A DNA stretch of 16,361 nt, taken from positions 1 to 16,361 of the forward strand of contig CAIVHJ010000370.1 in the NCBI GenBank assembly GCA_903905665.1, in the 5' to 3' direction. Below the pieces are notes generated by a model. It searched no databases and had not been told where the DNA came from. It worked only from the letters and a program-made list of their open reading frames with translations. Positions 12,928-16,361 of the stretch are shown here, one piece after another; positions within the stretch are counted from its first letter, which is position 1; the number at the start of each line of letters is the position of its first letter. Position numbers and translations under genes: made by a program. The DNA comes from an uncultured Phycisphaerales bacterium (lineage in GTDB: Bacteria > Planctomycetota > Phycisphaerae > UBA1845 > CAIVHJ01).

Positions 12928-13830
12928 ATGGTCGTGGTGATTTCCCAGACAATCGACATGGATTTGGTTTTGCAGGACTGGTCGAAGGAATTCGACCGGC
13001 ACCTGGATCGCGCGATTCAGCATGATGCAAACGCGCCTTCGGTGCTGGCGGACGCGATGAAATACTCGCTTTGCGCTCGGGGGAAGCGGATTCGGCCGTT
13101 TTTGGTGGATCGGTGCCATCGACTGGTCGGCGGGACCGGAAGCGGCGCCGAACGGGCATGCGTCGCCGTCGAATGCGCGCACGTATTTACGCTGATCCAC
13201 GACGACCTCCCGTGCATGGATGACGCCCGGATGCGTCGAGGGCAGCCCTGCAACCACAAAGTATTCGGTGAAGGAATAGCGGTTCTGGCGGGTGACGCCT
13301 TGCTGGCTTATGCCTTCGAATTGCTCGCACAGGATCAAACGCGTCCTACTATCGCCCTGCAAATGGTTCGGGAACTCGCCGAAGCGATTGGATGGACCGG
13401 AGTGATGGCGGGACAGGCGATGGACCTGACGACCGAGGTTGGATCAGCCACGTCGGCAACGGTTCGCTCCATTCATGAACGAAAGACCGCGAGATTGTTT
13501 TCGGCGTGTTGTCGTTTGGGAGCGTTGGCGGCCGATGCGCGTCCCGATGTTTGTGAACGATTGGCCGATTTCGGCAACCATTTGGGTTTGGCGTTTCAGA
13601 TTGCGGATGATCTTCTCGACGCCATGGCGCCTCCGGAACGATTGGGCAAGGATTCCGGTACCGACCAGCCGATGGGAAAACCGTGTTATCCGGCGATTGT
13701 CGGAATGGAGCAAACCCGACGACTGGGCGAACAGGCTGTGGAGGATGCGATTAGGCAGTTGAGCAATTGGGGACCAGAGGCGGACGAACTGCGGGAATTG
13801 GCGCGTTTCGTGCTTCAACGAAGTCGATGA
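12928..13830 (+). CDS. ispA: Polyprenyl (farnesyl-type) diphosphate synthase
   Basis: A chain-elongating trans-prenyltransferase that joins IPP to allylic diphosphates. The first Asp-rich motif is DDLPCMD (92-98, the DDxxxxD bacterial form) followed by RMRRG. The second is DDLLD (227-231). CARGKRIRPF (49-58) binds IPP, and GKDSGTDQPMGKPCYPA follows the second motif. The residue five before the first motif is aromatic (F87), which in this type tends to limit the product to C15 farnesyl diphosphate; product length remains inference. The 300 residues match IspA. The ATG at 12928 has only a weak Shine-Dalgarno; residue 11 (12958) is another Met but has none. It is 19 bases from dxs, and Dxs feeds its substrates through the MEP pathway. 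Confidence 0.93.
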   Translation: MVVVISQTIDMDLVLQDWSKEFDRHLDRAIQHDANAPSVLADAMKYSLCARGKRIRPFLVDRCHRLVGGTGSGAERACVAVECAHVFTLIHDDLPCMDDARMRRGQPCNHKVFGEGIAVLAGDALLAYAFELLAQDQTRPTIALQMVRELAEAIGWTGVMAGQAMDLTTEVGSATSATVRSIHERKTARLFSACCRLGALAADARPDVCERLADFGNHLGLAFQIADDLLDAMAPPERLGKDSGTDQPMGKPCYPAIVGMEQTRRLGEQAVEDAIRQLSNWGPEADELRELARFVLQRSR

Positions 13831-13849
13831 GACACGATCGAGGTGCGTT

Positions 13850-15823
13850 GTGACGTATCCGCTGTTGGATCAAATTCAAGAGCCGTCAGACCTACGGAAA
13901 CTGGCGATCGATTCGCTGCCTGCTTTAGCGCAGGAAATCCGCGACCGGATCATCGACGTCGTCAGCAAGAACGGAGGGCATCTTTCGAGCAATCTGGGAA
14001 TCACCGAGTTGACGATCGCGCTGCATTACGTGTTCGATTTTTCGAAGGATCGGTTGCTGTGGGACGTCGGCCATCAATGTTATCCTCATAAATTGCTGAC
14101 GGGTCGGCACCGCAAATTCGATCGCTTGCGTCAGGCGGGCGGGATCAGCGGATTTCCGAGTACTCACGAAAGCCCCTATGACCAGTTTCAGGTAGGTCAT
14201 GCCGGAACGGCCATCGCCACGGCGGTGGGCCTGGCCCGGGGAGACGGCCTGCTGGAGCAGAATACACGCGTGGCGGCGGTGGTCGGTGACGCCAGTATCG
14301 TCAACGGTTTGGCATTTGAAGGATTGAATCAGGCGGGTTTGCTCAAGCGGCAATTGCTGGTGATTCTCAACGACAATCAGTGGGGGATTTCGCCGACGCA
14401 AGGAGCAATGGCGGAGCATTTGGCGAAGTTTCGCGTCGGCGGGTTTTACGAGGGGATCAAATCCGAGGTCAAGAAAATGCTGTCGCGGGTTCCACTCGTC
14501 GGCAAACCGATGTATCAGGCGTTGACGGCGATCAAAGAGGGGCTTAAGACGACGCTGTCTCCCCATCAGATTTTTGAGCAGATGGGATTCATTTATGTCG
14601 GTCCGACGGATGGGCATGACATTGCCCATCTCATTGAATTGCTGACGATTCTGAAGGACGTGGAACATCCGGTTTTGCTTCACGTGCACACGCAAAAGGG
14701 CAAGGGCGCCGAATGGGCGTGTGCGGAGCCTTGCAAGTTTCACAGTCCGATGCCGTTCGTCGTCACGGCGGGAAAAGCCGAAATCAAAAAAAACAACGGC
14801 AAGGAATGGACCACGGCGTTCGCCGATGCGCTGCTCGAACGCGCTGCAAAAAATCCGCGCCTGGTCGCCATGACCGCCGGAATGCCCGATGGAACCGGAC
14901 TCGCCAAAGTGCGCGATGCCTATCCTCGGCAAGTCATCGACGTGGGAATCGCCGAGAGTTGTCTGGTCACCATGGCTGCCGGAATGGCCAAGGCGGGGCT
15001 GCGACCCATTTGCGCAGTTTACTCGACGTTCCTCCAGCGTGCTCTCGATCAGATCTGGCAGGAAGTGGCGCTTCAGGGCCTTCCCGTGATTTTTTGCATC
15101 GACCGGGCCGGACTGGTTGGGGGAGACGGCGCCGTTCATCACGGCTTCATGGATATCGCTTATCTGCGCCCGCTTCCCGGAATGGTGCTCATGGCGCCCG
15201 CTGACGAATCCGAACTCGGTGCCGCGCTGGACTGGGCCCTGGCGCACGACAAACCCTGCGCCATTCGCTATCCGCGCGACAATGTTCCAAAAATTCATTG
15301 GGGAAATTCCCCCGCATTTGAGTTGGGTGTTTCAAAAATCCTTCGGGATGGGCACGACGCAACGATCCTTGCTTATGGTTCCACCGCCGCTGCTGCGATG
15401 GAGGCGGCGGAACTGCTCGGCGTGCAGGGTTTCGACGTAGGTGTCGTCAACGCCCGTTTCGCCAAACCGATCGATCGCAACATGCTTCGAACCGTTCTGA
15501 ACGAGGACCGTCCGGTTGTCACTGTTGAGGACCACAGTCTGATCAACGGGTTTGGATCCGCCATACTGGAAGCAGCTCAGGAGGAGGGCTTACACAGCCA
15601 TCGGATCGTTCGAATTGGATTGCCGCCCGACCGTTTGATTGCCCAGGGTTCGCGAAAAGGCCAACTGGCGGAAGTCGGACTTGACGCTGCGGGAATTGCG
15701 CAGAAACTGGCTTCGCTACTGGTTCTCAGTTCGAACCTCCAAAGTCAGCGATCCATTCGCAGCCGGACCGGCACACGACAATCTCAGGACTCCGGATTGC
15801 GTACCATCCCGACAAGGGAGTAA
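13850..15823 (+). CDS. dxs: 1-deoxy-D-xylulose-5-phosphate synthase, divergent type
   Basis: A thiamine-diphosphate enzyme joining pyruvate and glyceraldehyde 3-phosphate, first step of the MEP pathway. It is full length (657). Kept features are H44 in GGHLSSNLG, WDVGHQCYPHKLLTGR (71-86), catalytic E369 in DVGIAES, Y391 and R397 in YSTFLQRALDQ, H430 in GDGAVHHG, and R473 in IRYPRD. Changed features: the ThDP motif reads GDASIVNG instead of GDGAxTGG, NDNQWGISP replaces NDNxMSISP, GHAGTAI replaces GHSSTSI, and AESCL replaces AEQHA. These look like a coherent clade, not decay, as the frame and most ligands are intact. The last 30 residues form a Ser/Arg-rich tail. The start is GTG with GAGGTG just upstream. 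The nadK ATG follows its stop after four bases. Confidence 0.92.
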   Translation: MTYPLLDQIQEPSDLRKLAIDSLPALAQEIRDRIIDVVSKNGGHLSSNLGITELTIALHYVFDFSKDRLLWDVGHQCYPHKLLTGRHRKFDRLRQAGGISGFPSTHESPYDQFQVGHAGTAIATAVGLARGDGLLEQNTRVAAVVGDASIVNGLAFEGLNQAGLLKRQLLVILNDNQWGISPTQGAMAEHLAKFRVGGFYEGIKSEVKKMLSRVPLVGKPMYQALTAIKEGLKTTLSPHQIFEQMGFIYVGPTDGHDIAHLIELLTILKDVEHPVLLHVHTQKGKGAEWACAEPCKFHSPMPFVVTAGKAEIKKNNGKEWTTAFADALLERAAKNPRLVAMTAGMPDGTGLAKVRDAYPRQVIDVGIAESCLVTMAAGMAKAGLRPICAVYSTFLQRALDQIWQEVALQGLPVIFCIDRAGLVGGDGAVHHGFMDIAYLRPLPGMVLMAPADESELGAALDWALAHDKPCAIRYPRDNVPKIHWGNSPAFELGVSKILRDGHDATILAYGSTAAAAMEAAELLGVQGFDVGVVNARFAKPIDRNMLRTVLNEDRPVVTVEDHSLINGFGSAILEAAQEEGLHSHRIVRIGLPPDRLIAQGSRKGQLAEVGLDAAGIAQKLASLLVLSSNLQSQRSIRSRTGTRQSQDSGLRTIPTRE

Positions 15824-15827
15824 AACC

Positions 15828-16361
15828 ATGAATCCGCCCACCGTCGCCATCATCGGGAATCCTGACAAAACCCTTGTGCCGCAGGTCTGTGACAAGATCA
15901 GCCGCGCGCTGGCGGGACGCTATTCCATCACCGACACGATATTCGACCTTCACCCCGGCCGACTCCAACAACTCAAAACCGATTACCTGATCGTTCTGGG
16001 CGGTGACGGCACGATTCTGGCGGTGGCCCGCGCCACTATCGCACACCCGATTCCGATCATCGGCGTCAATCTCGGCAAACTCGGTTATCTCGCCGAATTT
16101 TCCGTGGAAAGTCTGATTCAGCAATTGGATCAGGTGCTCATGTCGCCCGCGCTCGTCGCACAACGAATGACTCTGCAAATGCAGATCGAACGTTTCCACG
16201 GCCACCGCGAAACCCCCGTCGTGGCGATCAATGACGTGGTCATCATCGCCGGCCCGCCTCATCGTATGATCCAGATGGAAATGAGCATCGACGGCAGGCG
16301 GTTAACCGAAATGTCGGGCGATGGCCTGATTCTCAGCTCACCGACGGGCTCCACCGCCTAC
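15828..16361 (+). CDS. nadK: NAD kinase, 3' end cut by the right edge
   Basis: It phosphorylates NAD to NADP with ATP or polyphosphate. 178 codons are in the window and the frame is open to the edge, so roughly the last third is missing. Hallmarks are the GGDGT motif in VLGGDGTILAVA (about 58-69), GVNLGKLGYLAEF (about 80-92), the NDVVI segment (ND in place of the common NE) and the DGLILSSPTGSTAY motif right at the edge. The ATG at 15828 lies four bases after the dxs stop, and GGGAG (15816-15820), inside the end of dxs, is its Shine-Dalgarno seven bases upstream. It is probably co-transcribed with ispA and dxs; a dxs and nadK neighbourhood is common in Bacillota and deltaproteobacterial lineages. 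Confidence 0.96.
   Translation, partial: MNPPTVAIIGNPDKTLVPQVCDKISRALAGRYSITDTIFDLHPGRLQQLKTDYLIVLGGDGTILAVARATIAHPIPIIGVNLGKLGYLAEFSVESLIQQLDQVLMSPALVAQRMTLQMQIERFHGHRETPVVAINDVVIIAGPPHRMIQMEMSIDGRRLTEMSGDGLILSSPTGSTAY

Noticed and set aside
13925..15298. Long minus-strand open frame (457 codons) opposite dxs
   Set aside because: It is an antisense shadow: the plus strand encodes Dxs with conserved motifs throughout, and this frame has no family signature or Shine-Dalgarno.

Overview
The window (about 57% G+C by eye) is a chromosomal housekeeping segment from a diderm bacterium. An LPS-export permease, a periplasmic DsbD and a secreted Arg/Pro-rich protein point to an outer membrane. The wording of the Dxs active-site motifs (VGHAGTAI, GDASIVNG), the style of the secreted protein and the short palindromes near position 150 remind me of Planctomycetota, perhaps Phycisphaerae, or a neighbouring phylum. 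That placement is from memory and is only moderately secure. I see no transposase, phage gene, CRISPR array, tRNA or rRNA.

Left part (1-2844). A minus-strand gene starts at 17 and leaves the window. Next comes a non-coding stretch with three short palindromes, then a LptF/LptG-family permease (328-1416, +). It converges on a secreted protein of unknown function (2844-1534, -), with a terminator-like hairpin between them.

Middle left (2978-7928, minus strand). A compact operon reads dsbD, mrp, nth, HAD hydrolase. The first two junctions are 4-bp ATGA overlaps and the last is a 15-bp gap. It joins periplasmic thiol reduction, Fe-S cluster delivery and an Fe-S DNA-repair glycosylase.

Intergenic hub (7929-8520). 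The dsbD promoter fires left. A near-consensus sigma70 promoter (TTGACA, 16 bp, TATACT) fires right into about 300 nt of sequence rich in helices and without a convincing gene. I interpret this as a structured RNA, possibly a 6S-like RNA, or as a structured leader for the next gene.

Right part (8521-16361, plus strand). The order is rny, ymdB, xseA, xseB, then a second promoter, ispA, dxs and nadK (cut by the right edge). RNase Y and the YmdB phosphoesterase belong to RNA turnover and signalling. XseA and XseB are the two exonuclease VII subunits. Dxs and IspA are the entry and prenyl-elongation steps of MEP-type isoprenoid synthesis, and NadK makes NADP. No complete novel defence or metabolic system is visible. 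The most interesting items are the putative RNA upstream of rny, the divergent Dxs, the Asn-to-Asp change at a YmdB metal ligand, the secreted low-complexity protein and the palindromic repeats.
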